From contig JANSYI010000009.1 of NCBI GenBank assembly GCA_024742475.1, forward strand, positions 1 to 64,000: a DNA stretch of 64,000 nucleotides, in the 5' to 3' direction. This DNA comes from a bacterium (GTDB lineage: Bacteria > Myxococcota_A > Polyangia > Nannocystales > Nannocystaceae). Position 1 is the stretch's first letter; each line of letters opens with the position of its first letter. The translations under genes and the position numbers were made by a program. This document shows, in pieces, positions 9,034-16,908 of this stretch. Under the pieces are notes generated by a model. It searched no databases, was not told the origin of the DNA, and saw only the letters and a program-made list of their open reading frames with translations.

Positions 9034-11516
9034 CCGCGGCGGCAGCGAACACACGTCTCGCAGCGCGTTTCGACGGCTCGGTCGGGTTCTACACCTATCG
9101 GCGTTTGACGGCGTGGCATCGATACTCTCCGGAGAAGGGCGGGTTTGCGCCCAAGCCTCCGCATGAGCGCGACGTGTTCGCGCCAAAGACCGTGTCCACG
9201 GTCGAGGTCGGCGAATCGGTCGTACCCGAGGTCGTCGACGAGAAGGCCGACTATGGCGATCTCGGCGACCAATGGATTTACGTCTTCTACCGGAAGGGTC
9301 CCGTCGACGGGGTTGCCTGGTTCGCCGAAATCCATCATCCAGGCGGCACGAAGCCACCTCGAATGAACCCGATGACGACCAAGGAAACACGGCTCACTTG
9401 GTCTCCTGGTAAGAAAATCGAGGGCGAAGGCAGGGAAGAAGCGCCGCATCTTCCAGGCCTGGTCGCGAGAGAAGAGTGGGAGTTTGCCTTCGTCGGCGTG
9501 CCGTTTCGTCTCGAAGATGCCTGCATCGACATGCTCGAGGACGAGATGCACCGGCTCTGCACGTTCGAGCGCCTCTCGTCGTATCGATACCAAGCAGTCG
9601 TGGAGGCGCACGGACACACCGTCCCGCTGCTCTCCAAGGACTTCATCGTCCCGGTCTGGATGCCGCTTCGTGTGTGCCAAACCCTCGCCACCGACGTTCG
9701 GGTTGCGAACTCGCTGTTGGCAAACCTCAGCGGCGTTGCTGGCGAGCTCGACGGCGGCCCGTTCGACCCCCCGGAAGAGTTCCTCGAGTACGCCTTCTGC
9801 TCCGCGCTTTCGGGGCTGATGGAAGATCCTCAAAGGGCGGAGAAGCTGCGACGCGCGATGAAGGAGGAGCGGCGGTTTGACCCCGAAAAGACCGTTCGGG
9901 AACACGACCTCAAGGTCCGAGCTCAGACCCTTCTCGTCTACTGCCTCAGCTCGGACCTTGCCCGAGTGTATGACTCCGACCTTCACCAGATTCTCCTCAA
10001 CGGGTACATCGATGAACACGCACCGCGCGCTCTCGCGGTAGACCAAGAGATCATGCTTGGCCTTGCGATGCACCAGCCAGGCCTCCTGGTACTTCTTCGG
10101 ATGTTCGAGGGGGCGGACCCGAGGTTCAAGCACACGTCGCTTTTCGCTCGCCCGCGGAGCGCTTCGGCACGGCAGCGCAAACTCGCATCGTCCTCGAAGA
10201 CGGCGGCCCTCTCCATTGGTGCCGCGTTCTTGAAAGCCGCCGCGTGGAGGCACGCCGTGGAAGCGGGCGAATCGCTCCTGGCAGACACCGGTGGTTTGTT
10301 CGACGTGGTGGCGCCTGGGGTCGTAAAGAACCTCTCGCTCGAGACCGAGACGATCTCCGCAGTCCTACCCAAGCCCGGACACGCGGCAGGTGTCGAGACC
10401 AGAGTGCCGGTACGCCGGCTGGTCTTGTCGGCAGATGACGTAACGGCTCTGGACAAGGTCCTCAAGGGTGTTGGCGTCGCCGGCGTGCTCCTCGACACGA
10501 TCAATCTCGGCTTTGCGCTGCGCGACTTCGAGGACGCCGCGAAGCGACACCCGCAGCTCGTGGCTCAGAAGACGCTGGCAGCCACCGGCGCGTTAGTGTC
10601 ACTCCTCGCGGGGATCGCGGATTTTGCGCTGGACTTGAAGGGGGCGCACATCACGTGGCGGATGACCTCCCGTACCGTCGGCCTCGTGGGTGCTGCCCTG
10701 ACGGCGCTCTCGACCGCGGTGGACATTCAGCGAGCGTACGACCGAGGCGACCAAGATGCAGGGGACGCGTTGTTCATCTCGGTAAGTGCGTCGGTGGCTG
10801 GCACCATGATCTGCTGGATCGCGATGTCAGCAGAGCTTGTCGCCCTCAACGTATTCGGCTTGGTGCTACTTGCGGTCGGTGCATTGTCGGCGGTCGTCGC
10901 AGAGTTCTTGATCGACTCGGACCTAGAGGTCTTTGTTAAGTACAGCACCTTCGGCAAGAACGCTGGAAAAAAGGGCTCTGCAGTCTGGTCACCCGTGCCG
11001 CTCGACGAACTCGCCGGGTCGTGGCGCGTGCAACTCGTTGCCCTACAGACGATCTTGTCTACCTTCGCAGTCGGATTTGGAGAGTTTGCGAAGATGGAGA
11101 TCGACGGCGAGAAGCTAGACTCCGACCTCTACGATCTACGTATCTTCGTCGGCCTCGTCGATGCGGAGACGAGTTTCGAACTCGTATGGACGTGGCGAGC
11201 GAGCGGCGGGTCCGGAAGTATCTCCGAGGTCCTGGCGAATACGGGGGAGCCCGGTGGCCTCCACTCGCGGACCCGTGTTCACCCAAAGAGCGGGGCTCTC
11301 TATGTGGATGTTCCTGCGCCGGAGCAAATGCTCGTCGATGCTCGTGCGTTCATCCAGTCGGACCCACGTCGCGAACTACACGGCGAAGTGTCGGTGGTGA
11401 AGAAGATCAGGGTGGCTGACGAGACGGTCCTCATCCCATCCAGCGGTGGTCTTCGGTGGTCGTACACGTGGCCCGGTGTGCATCCCGACGTCGTGAAGAG
11501 GAGCAACGAAGGATGA
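9030..11516 (+). CDS. Large protein with C-terminal membrane segments, candidate membrane-active effector
   Basis: 828 aa, start by ATGA overlap with the upstream gene. No known catalytic motif. Hydrophobic stretches lie near residues 513-530, 548-562 and 580-623 (for example SVSASVAGTMICWIAMSAEL and VFGLVLLAVGALSAVVAEFL), followed by a soluble tail of about 200 residues with beta-rich, charged sequence. The N-terminal 250 residues are soluble, with WIYVFYRKG near 89. A soluble N-terminus plus late membrane hairpins recalls VasX-type secreted pore-formers, but I cannot show homology. An ordinary membrane-anchored envelope protein is the alternative. It lies between the PG-binding protein and a lipoprotein with which it is translationally coupled; the lipoprotein could be a partner or immunity factor (inference). 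Confidence 0.65.
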   Translation: MTAAAANTRLAARFDGSVGFYTYRRLTAWHRYSPEKGGFAPKPPHERDVFAPKTVSTVEVGESVVPEVVDEKADYGDLGDQWIYVFYRKGPVDGVAWFAEIHHPGGTKPPRMNPMTTKETRLTWSPGKKIEGEGREEAPHLPGLVAREEWEFAFVGVPFRLEDACIDMLEDEMHRLCTFERLSSYRYQAVVEAHGHTVPLLSKDFIVPVWMPLRVCQTLATDVRVANSLLANLSGVAGELDGGPFDPPEEFLEYAFCSALSGLMEDPQRAEKLRRAMKEERRFDPEKTVREHDLKVRAQTLLVYCLSSDLARVYDSDLHQILLNGYIDEHAPRALAVDQEIMLGLAMHQPGLLVLLRMFEGADPRFKHTSLFARPRSASARQRKLASSSKTAALSIGAAFLKAAAWRHAVEAGESLLADTGGLFDVVAPGVVKNLSLETETISAVLPKPGHAAGVETRVPVRRLVLSADDVTALDKVLKGVGVAGVLLDTINLGFALRDFEDAAKRHPQLVAQKTLAATGALVSLLAGIADFALDLKGAHITWRMTSRTVGLVGAALTALSTAVDIQRAYDRGDQDAGDALFISVSASVAGTMICWIAMSAELVALNVFGLVLLAVGALSAVVAEFLIDSDLEVFVKYSTFGKNAGKKGSAVWSPVPLDELAGSWRVQLVALQTILSTFAVGFGEFAKMEIDGEKLDSDLYDLRIFVGLVDAETSFELVWTWRASGGSGSISEVLANTGEPGGLHSRTRVHPKSGALYVDVPAPEQMLVDARAFIQSDPRRELHGEVSVVKKIRVADETVLIPSSGGLRWSYTWPGVHPDVVKRSNEG

Positions 11517-12640
11517 TCCGCTGGCCGAGAAGCATCGTCGCATCCCTCCTGCTCGTCTCCAACTCCTGCTCTTCGAGCTGTCGGAAGGTGGAAGATGGGG
11601 CGGCACCTGCCGCAGAGCGCTCGCAGCCGAAGTTAGTGCCGAGCTTGCGCGTCGAAGCGACGCGACCCTGGCCGGGCGCGCCGATCGGTCTGTTCGGAGA
11701 AGAGTTTGCGCTCTGCGCGTACCGCCACGAAGCGCCGATTGCATGCGTCGGCCGGCTCTACTGGAAGCTCGAGAACGACGTCGGGAGTGCCGTGGTCGTC
11801 CGCAATACCGGGCGGCCTGTTGCTTTGGCGGGCTGGCAACCAGACCGTTTCGCCTCCGGTGGGACCGACTTCGCGTACATCCGCGACGGCCAACTCTACA
11901 CTTGGTTCAACGAGGAGCTTCCAAGCCGGGTTCCGACGAAGGATCGGATCGCCGATGTCTCCGGCGGTGCCGGTAGTTGCTACGTGACGGATCGCGGAGA
12001 AGTCTTCTGCGAGCCGCGTGCGATCTGTGACGAGGACGCGTCTGCTGGGGTGTTCGAAGTCGTCGGTCCGATGCCACCGGCCCTCTCCGTGTCGGTGGGG
12101 GTCGGGATCGCGTGCGCCGTCGCCAGCGGCGGGGCGGTCTACTGTTGGGGCAGGCTGGACGCGGATCGTAGTCGGTGTACGCCGGCTCCAAAAAAAGTTG
12201 AACCTCTTGGGCCGGCGGTTTCCGTCGTCGCCGGGTATGGCAAGGCCTGTGCGCTGTTGCCGGCCGGCGAGGCATGGTGTTGGGGCGAAGACCTCTACGG
12301 CGAGGGGATCAACCGCGAGATGGCCGGCTTGTTCGTGGAAGATCCGGCCAGAATTCCAGTGACCGAAGCGTTGGTCGACCTCGAGGGGCATGGCTTCGGC
12401 TTCGTGGGCCTGACCGATGCCGGCAATGTCTGGGCGTGGGGTGCGAGCCAGCCAAGCGAGGTGACGCTTCCGCAGCCAGCAATCGACATCTTCGCGGGCT
12501 CACAGAGCTGCGCGCTGCTCAGAGACCACCAGATCCGCTGCTTCTCGCCGGTCAGCCATCAGGTCGAAGAGGGCTTGGACTTCGAGCACGATGACGCCTG
12601 GATGTACGCGGAAAAGTACGTCTGGGTCGAAAACGGATAG
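11513..12640 (+). CDS. RCC1-like beta-propeller lipoprotein
   Basis: 375 aa. A short N-terminal signal (SIVASLLLVSNSC) gives a lipobox-like Cys, followed by a Ser/Cys-rich linker. From about residue 130 it has repeating units of the kind CAVASGGAVYCWGR, CALLPAGEAWCWGE and GLTDAGNVWAWGA, typical of RCC1/BNR-like propellers common in myxobacterial surface proteins. The ATG at 11513 overlaps the previous stop (ATGA) and sits after GAGGAG. It is the last gene of the 7417-12640 module. Such propellers bind proteins, so it could be a surface receptor or a partner for the upstream membrane-active protein. Lipidation is inferred from the N-terminus. Confidence 0.75.
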   Translation: MIRWPRSIVASLLLVSNSCSSSCRKVEDGAAPAAERSQPKLVPSLRVEATRPWPGAPIGLFGEEFALCAYRHEAPIACVGRLYWKLENDVGSAVVVRNTGRPVALAGWQPDRFASGGTDFAYIRDGQLYTWFNEELPSRVPTKDRIADVSGGAGSCYVTDRGEVFCEPRAICDEDASAGVFEVVGPMPPALSVSVGVGIACAVASGGAVYCWGRLDADRSRCTPAPKKVEPLGPAVSVVAGYGKACALLPAGEAWCWGEDLYGEGINREMAGLFVEDPARIPVTEALVDLEGHGFGFVGLTDAGNVWAWGASQPSEVTLPQPAIDIFAGSQSCALLRDHQIRCFSPVSHQVEEGLDFEHDDAWMYAEKYVWVENG

Positions 12641-12645
12641 CGCGA

Positions 12646-12658
12646 GGGCACTTTGCCC
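12646..12658 (+). terminator. Short hairpin after the RCC1-like gene
   Basis: A perfect five-base-pair stem GGGCA/TGCCC with a CTT loop begins six bases after the stop of the RCC1-like gene. There is no T tract, so it is at best a weak terminator. Confidence 0.2.
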
Positions 12659-12723
12659 GCATCCGCGAGGCGCGGGTCGAGCCGTCCGTGCAACGTTCGG
12701 CCTCGACGGTCGACGGGGCGAGC

Positions 12724-13080
12724 ATGAAACGCCCCCTCGGACCCCTCCTCCCGCTGCGCGAGCCCTCCGAAGGGCTCGTCGACATGGTCTTCGCCCTCTT
12801 CAAGAACGACCCTGTCGAGATGATGCGCTACGTCTCGCTCGGCGCGCGGGTCGACTCTCATCTCGACAGGCACGGCCTCGGGGAGTGGGGCGACCTCGAC
12901 GTGTGCCGCTTCGTGAACGAGTACGCAGCAACACGAGCGGAGCTGATGCGGCTGTGCACCATGCTGTTCAAGGTCCTGCCCTGGTTGGTGCCCGCGGGCG
13001 AGCTGACTCCAGAGCGGGCCCAGAGCATGCAAGCGGAGCTCCTCGAGCTGTGTCCGGACGCGGGCTCGTCGAGTTCGTAG
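12724..13080 (+). CDS. Small hypothetical protein, member of a three-copy local family
   Basis: 118 aa, unknown function. It shares a pattern with the proteins at 30962 and 31419: EGLV.MV..LF..DPV, then GARVDxxLDxxGLxxWxDLDVxxFV, LCxMLxxxLPWLV, and a C-terminal ELCP. It has no signal peptide, membrane segment or catalytic motif; it is all-helical by composition and probably cytoplasmic. The frame also opens with GTG at 12688, but the ATG at 12724 leads directly into the conserved part. It is the first of a compact plus-strand run that continues with a DUF6933-like gene. Family membership by pairwise pattern is seen directly; function is unknown. Confidence 0.65.
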   Translation: MKRPLGPLLPLREPSEGLVDMVFALFKNDPVEMMRYVSLGARVDSHLDRHGLGEWGDLDVCRFVNEYAATRAELMRLCTMLFKVLPWLVPAGELTPERAQSMQAELLELCPDAGSSSS

Positions 13081-13115
13081 CCCCAAAAAGCCCAACCTCC
13101 CGCATCATCCCCCTC

Positions 13116-13604
13116 GTGTTCACGCTGCGCTGCACGCAGAAGCTCCTGCGCCGACTCCCCGACAAGCCCGTCCCCGAGCCGCCCACCCCGACGACGGTGC
13201 TCGGCAACTGGTACGCGAACGTGATGACGCTCGGCCGTCGGCCGTTCGTGCTGGCGGTGAGCGAGCGGACGTTCCTGCCCGTGGTGCTTCCGCTCGCGCC
13301 GGGGCGCACGTTGCTGCCGCGGGTGCGTGAGCAGATCGGAGAGGTGCTCGTGCGCATGAGCATCGGCCAAGAGGCGTTCGAGGCGGAGATGGAGGCGATG
13401 GAGGCGTGGGCCGTTGCGAAGACGGCGAGTCGTCAGGTGGTGGGGGTGCTGGTCGACTTCGTGTACTTGGCGCAGTCGCGTGAGGATCTGGCGGGCGCAC
13501 CGATCACGCTCTCGCGTCTGCTGGCGGACACGCCGTGCGGGCCGCTGAAGATGGGGCGGCCGGGGGAAGAGGCGGTACGGGCCTTCGCCGAACGCTACGG
13601 ATGA
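13116..13604 (+). CDS. DUF6933-like protein
   Basis: 162 aa from a GTG start (VFTLRCTQKLL). The opening xxLRCTxKLL, then LGNWYANVM near residue 30 and LAVSERTFLPVVLPLAP near 45-60, match what I recall of DUF6933, an uncharacterised family often found near toxin-antitoxin or SEC-C-type genes. The open frame extends to 12591, but that part overlaps the 118-aa gene in another frame and is Arg-rich noise. No ribosome site is evident before 13116, so expression may depend on the upstream gene. Its stop overlaps the next start (ATGA at 13601). Function unknown; the family assignment is from memory. Confidence 0.7.
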   Translation: MFTLRCTQKLLRRLPDKPVPEPPTPTTVLGNWYANVMTLGRRPFVLAVSERTFLPVVLPLAPGRTLLPRVREQIGEVLVRMSIGQEAFEAEMEAMEAWAVAKTASRQVVGVLVDFVYLAQSREDLAGAPITLSRLLADTPCGPLKMGRPGEEAVRAFAERYG

Positions 13605-14446
13605 CGGCAGGACGCGCGGCGCAGCGACTCGAACCGCGCTGTCTTCCGCGACGCACCTCGCCCTTGACGGATGACCTGGCGGCAGGCTGGATCGGGGTCG
13701 TGGCTTCGAAGTGCACTGTCGTCAACCCGTGGCACTGGCTCAACGAGGACGGCTCCTTCGTCGACGATCCAAAGTTGAGGAGTCGCTCGCTCCGCGTCGC
13801 GCAGTGCATCGAGTACGGTGGCCCGCTCGCGCACGGGGAGGCTCGCGAAACCTTGATCTCCTGCCGCTTCCGTCCGAACCGCCAGCCGTGTGCGGGCCTT
13901 CTGTGGGTGCTCAAGCAATCGGACGACTCCATTATGGCGTTTTGCGGGACCTGCCAGCAGGACGAGTTCCTGATCCACGAGTGGGAAGACACCCTCTGGG
14001 CGAAGGGCCCGATGGAGCCGGTTGGGGTGGAAGAGCTCGCGCGCGAGGCGGGGAGATCCACGGGGTCTCCGAGGGTCCCCGGGCCACAGGACCACCCGGA
14101 TCTGTTCGAGCGGGCGCTGGCTCTCCTCGGCAGCCCGATGAAGGGCGCAGAGCTGCAAGCGTTGATCTCGGACGGGGCCTCGCCGATGACGGTGCTGGAT
14201 GCGGTCCTCGCGACGCTGCCGAGGCCACCGACGAAGGGAGCGGTCGAGCGGTTTCTGCCGCTGTTGATGGAGGCATGGAACGCGACGCCGCGGCCCGAGC
14301 TTGGGGGACTGTCGCCCGAAGCGGTTCACGGGGGGCGTACGCCTCACGAGCACACGTCGCCGAAGGTCGGCCGGAACGCGCCGTGTCCGTGCGGGAGCGG
14401 AAAGAAGTTCAAGCGATGCTGTGGCCGACCCGGAGCGATGCATTGA
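13601..14446 (+). CDS. SEC-C motif protein
   Basis: 281 aa. The C-terminus carries CPCGSGKKFKRCCG, the zinc-binding SEC-C motif first seen in SecA and present in many small bacterial proteins. The N-terminal half has the pattern VNPWHWLNEDGSF, RVAQCIEYGGPL, then a CRFRPN...C region and FCGTCQQDEF, which looks like a second Cys-based metal site (about residues 85-130), and WEDTLWAKGPMEP. I recall this N-terminal domain from other SEC-C proteins of unknown function. The start is the ATGA overlap at 13601; an internal start nearer residue 30 is possible because the first 25 residues are Arg-rich. No enzymatic role can be stated. Confidence 0.78.
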   Translation: MTAGRAAQRLEPRCLPRRTSPLTDDLAAGWIGVVASKCTVVNPWHWLNEDGSFVDDPKLRSRSLRVAQCIEYGGPLAHGEARETLISCRFRPNRQPCAGLLWVLKQSDDSIMAFCGTCQQDEFLIHEWEDTLWAKGPMEPVGVEELAREAGRSTGSPRVPGPQDHPDLFERALALLGSPMKGAELQALISDGASPMTVLDAVLATLPRPPTKGAVERFLPLLMEAWNATPRPELGGLSPEAVHGGRTPHEHTSPKVGRNAPCPCGSGKKFKRCCGRPGAMH

Positions 14447-14464
14447 GCGGGCCGAAATGCACGC

Positions 14465-16798
14465 TTGTCTGACGGCTTCCTTCGCGCGCATTCTCGCGAC
14501 GTGCATGCCGACCTCGAGAAGGTGATCGCCGCGCTCGAGCCCCTGGCCCGGGGAGGGACGTTTGCGGCGCGGCGGAGCGTGGACGCGCAGCACCTCGCGC
14601 TGAGTGTGAAGGGCCTGGGGGCATTGGAGCTGCCGCTGTCGGCGGATGCCGGGCGACAGCTCGTGGCGCAAGCCGTCCAGTCTCCGTTCGGTTGGGGCGA
14701 GCGGACGGTGGTCGATCGTTCGGTCCGGGACGGGTGGCAGATCGCGAAGTCGCGGTTGAAGATCGATGGACGTCGTTGGAACCCGGTGCTGCGCGGTGCC
14801 CTCGCGGAGCTGGCCTCGGCGCTCGGGCTTCCGTCCTCGGCCACGCTGGTGCCGAAGCTCGACAAGATGACGATCTACGGGCCAGGGCAGTTCTTCAAGC
14901 CGCATAAGGACACGGAGAAGACCGACGCGATGATCGGATCGCTGGTGGTGTTGCTGCCGTCGCGTCACACCGGCGGGGCACTGCGCGTCGAGCACGGAGG
15001 CCGGCGCTACGAGGTGCGGCGAACGGTGCGGCGGGCTCCGAAGATCGACCTCGTGGCGTTCTATGCCGACTGTGTGCACGAGGTTCGACCCGTCAAGAGC
15101 GGGTTTCGGGTGGCGCTGGTCTACGGGCTAGAGGTGCGCTCGAAGGCGTCGGCAAAGGCGAGACGCAGCAGAGCGCCGACGCTGCAACGCGCGGTGCAGT
15201 CGTACTTCGAGAGCTCCGCGCCACGGACGGACAAGCTGGTGTATTTGCTCGACCACCAGTACACGCCTGCCAACCTTGGGTGGAACCGACTCAAGGGCGC
15301 CGATGGTCCTCGAGTGCGAGCGCTGTGCGAGGTCGCGGACGCGCTGGCCCTCGACGCGCACCTGTGCCTGGCCAGTATCGAGGAGCGCTGGCAGTGCGAG
15401 GAGCCCTTCGACGCTCGGCGATACGGCCGGTGGCGTTGGGGCGATGACGACGATGAAGACGAAGACACCGACGAAGACGATGTGATCCCGACCGACCTGA
15501 TCGACTTCGACGTGCGGCTCTTGGAGGGGCGTGGGCGGGACGACTCGGTGTCACCGCTCGGTGGGCTCGACGTGCGTGAGTCGGAGATCTGCGCGAGCAC
15601 GCCGAACGGGTCCATCGAGCCGGCCGAGTCCCACTACGAGGGATACATGGGGAACTACGGATCGACCCTGGACAGACGCTACGAGCGAGCGGCGGTGGTG
15701 CTGTGGCCGCACTCTCGCGCGTTTGCGATGGTCGTCGACGGCGATCCTGCGGGCGCTCTGCGGGTGGTGGTCGATGGGCTGCGAGCGGGGCGAGCGGAGG
15801 CACGAGGACAGCTGTCGATCCTGCTCGAGAGAATCCACGACAAGCGGGGGGTGCGTAGCGACGCGGCGGCGTGGTCGACGGCGCTCGAGCTTGGCACGGC
15901 CCTCGACGACGAAGCCGCGGCGCGCGGTCTGCTGGAGCCGCTCGGGCCAGACCTGAAGCGCGTGCCGCTGGGGTCGGTGAAGCCCTTCATCGCTTTGGTG
16001 AATCGGTACGGAGAGTCGTTTGGACGCGCGCTCTTGGCCGCGTGGCATGGAGCTCGTGGGCGCGGCTTTTCGGTGTACTCGCCCACGTGGGTGCAGCGGG
16101 TGTCGCACGGCGGAGGCGCGGCGGGCAAACGCGTGGCTGCGATCGTGGCGGACGGGCAGGTGGATGCGGCGTTGCAGACGCTCGAGGCCAACGCGCGATG
16201 GCGTAACCCGTCGCCCTACGCGGGCATGAAGACCCGCGGCACCCGTGCCGAAGTTTCGGCGATCGCCGAAGCTCTCGCGTCATGCGTGGCTGCGCCCGCG
16301 CGCGAGCCCTTCGAGCGCTGCATCGCCGCGGTGGTGGACGGTCGGGGCGCCTTGACAGCCTCGGAGTTGGCCGGCGTCGCGCTTGGACTGAAGCTCCCTG
16401 ACGAGGCGCGTGCATGGATGACGAAGAGTGCGCAGCGGCTCTCGAGCGCCGCGGCGACCGCGGTTGAATCCGCGGCAGAGCGTGCGGCGCGAAGGCGGGG
16501 CGACTGGGCGATCGAGATCCCACAGAGGTGCCGCTGCCCAGACTGTGACTCGCTCCACGCGTTCCTGCGCGGTCCCGAGAGGTCGGTCGAGCTGCCGCTC
16601 AACAAGGCCCGCCGAAAACACCTCCACCGAGAGATCGACGCAGCGGGGCTCCCCGTTCGGCACACCACGGACAGGGCAGGGAGTCCGTTCGTGTTCGTGC
16701 TGCACAAACAAGACTCGCTGCACACGCTGGATCGCCAGCTCAGGAAGAAAGCGCTCGCGGAGCTGAAGCAGCTTCGTGCGCAGCTTCGCAGGCTGTAG
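14465..16798 (+). CDS. Long 2OG-Fe(II) oxygenase with C-terminal Cys cluster
   Basis: 777 aa. The dioxygenase core is at residues about 130-225: FFKPHKDTEK supplies the HxD pair (His about 147, Asp about 149), GALRVEHGG follows, and VHEVRPVKSGFRVAL supplies the distal His (about 204) and the 2-oxoglutarate-binding Arg. This is the prolyl-4-hydroxylase-like layout. The remaining 500 residues include an acidic stretch (DDDDEDEDTDEDD) and a C-terminal CRCPDCDSL cluster near 688-694, a possible zinc site. The first start is TTG at 14465; GTG at 14501 is the alternative. It is eighteen bases after the SEC-C gene. The substrate is unknown; protein or nucleic-acid hydroxylation is possible. Confidence 0.8.
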   Translation: MSDGFLRAHSRDVHADLEKVIAALEPLARGGTFAARRSVDAQHLALSVKGLGALELPLSADAGRQLVAQAVQSPFGWGERTVVDRSVRDGWQIAKSRLKIDGRRWNPVLRGALAELASALGLPSSATLVPKLDKMTIYGPGQFFKPHKDTEKTDAMIGSLVVLLPSRHTGGALRVEHGGRRYEVRRTVRRAPKIDLVAFYADCVHEVRPVKSGFRVALVYGLEVRSKASAKARRSRAPTLQRAVQSYFESSAPRTDKLVYLLDHQYTPANLGWNRLKGADGPRVRALCEVADALALDAHLCLASIEERWQCEEPFDARRYGRWRWGDDDDEDEDTDEDDVIPTDLIDFDVRLLEGRGRDDSVSPLGGLDVRESEICASTPNGSIEPAESHYEGYMGNYGSTLDRRYERAAVVLWPHSRAFAMVVDGDPAGALRVVVDGLRAGRAEARGQLSILLERIHDKRGVRSDAAAWSTALELGTALDDEAAARGLLEPLGPDLKRVPLGSVKPFIALVNRYGESFGRALLAAWHGARGRGFSVYSPTWVQRVSHGGGAAGKRVAAIVADGQVDAALQTLEANARWRNPSPYAGMKTRGTRAEVSAIAEALASCVAAPAREPFERCIAAVVDGRGALTASELAGVALGLKLPDEARAWMTKSAQRLSSAAATAVESAAERAARRRGDWAIEIPQRCRCPDCDSLHAFLRGPERSVELPLNKARRKHLHREIDAAGLPVRHTTDRAGSPFVFVLHKQDSLHTLDRQLRKKALAELKQLRAQLRRL

Positions 16799-16908
16799 TC
16801 CGTCGGGAGGGGCAAGTCGAATCTTCCGCCAGGGACACCTGACCGCCAACCGCCCTCGACCTCGCTGGGCGACGACCTGCGGCCTACGGTTCCGCGGTAC
16901 TTGCTCGA

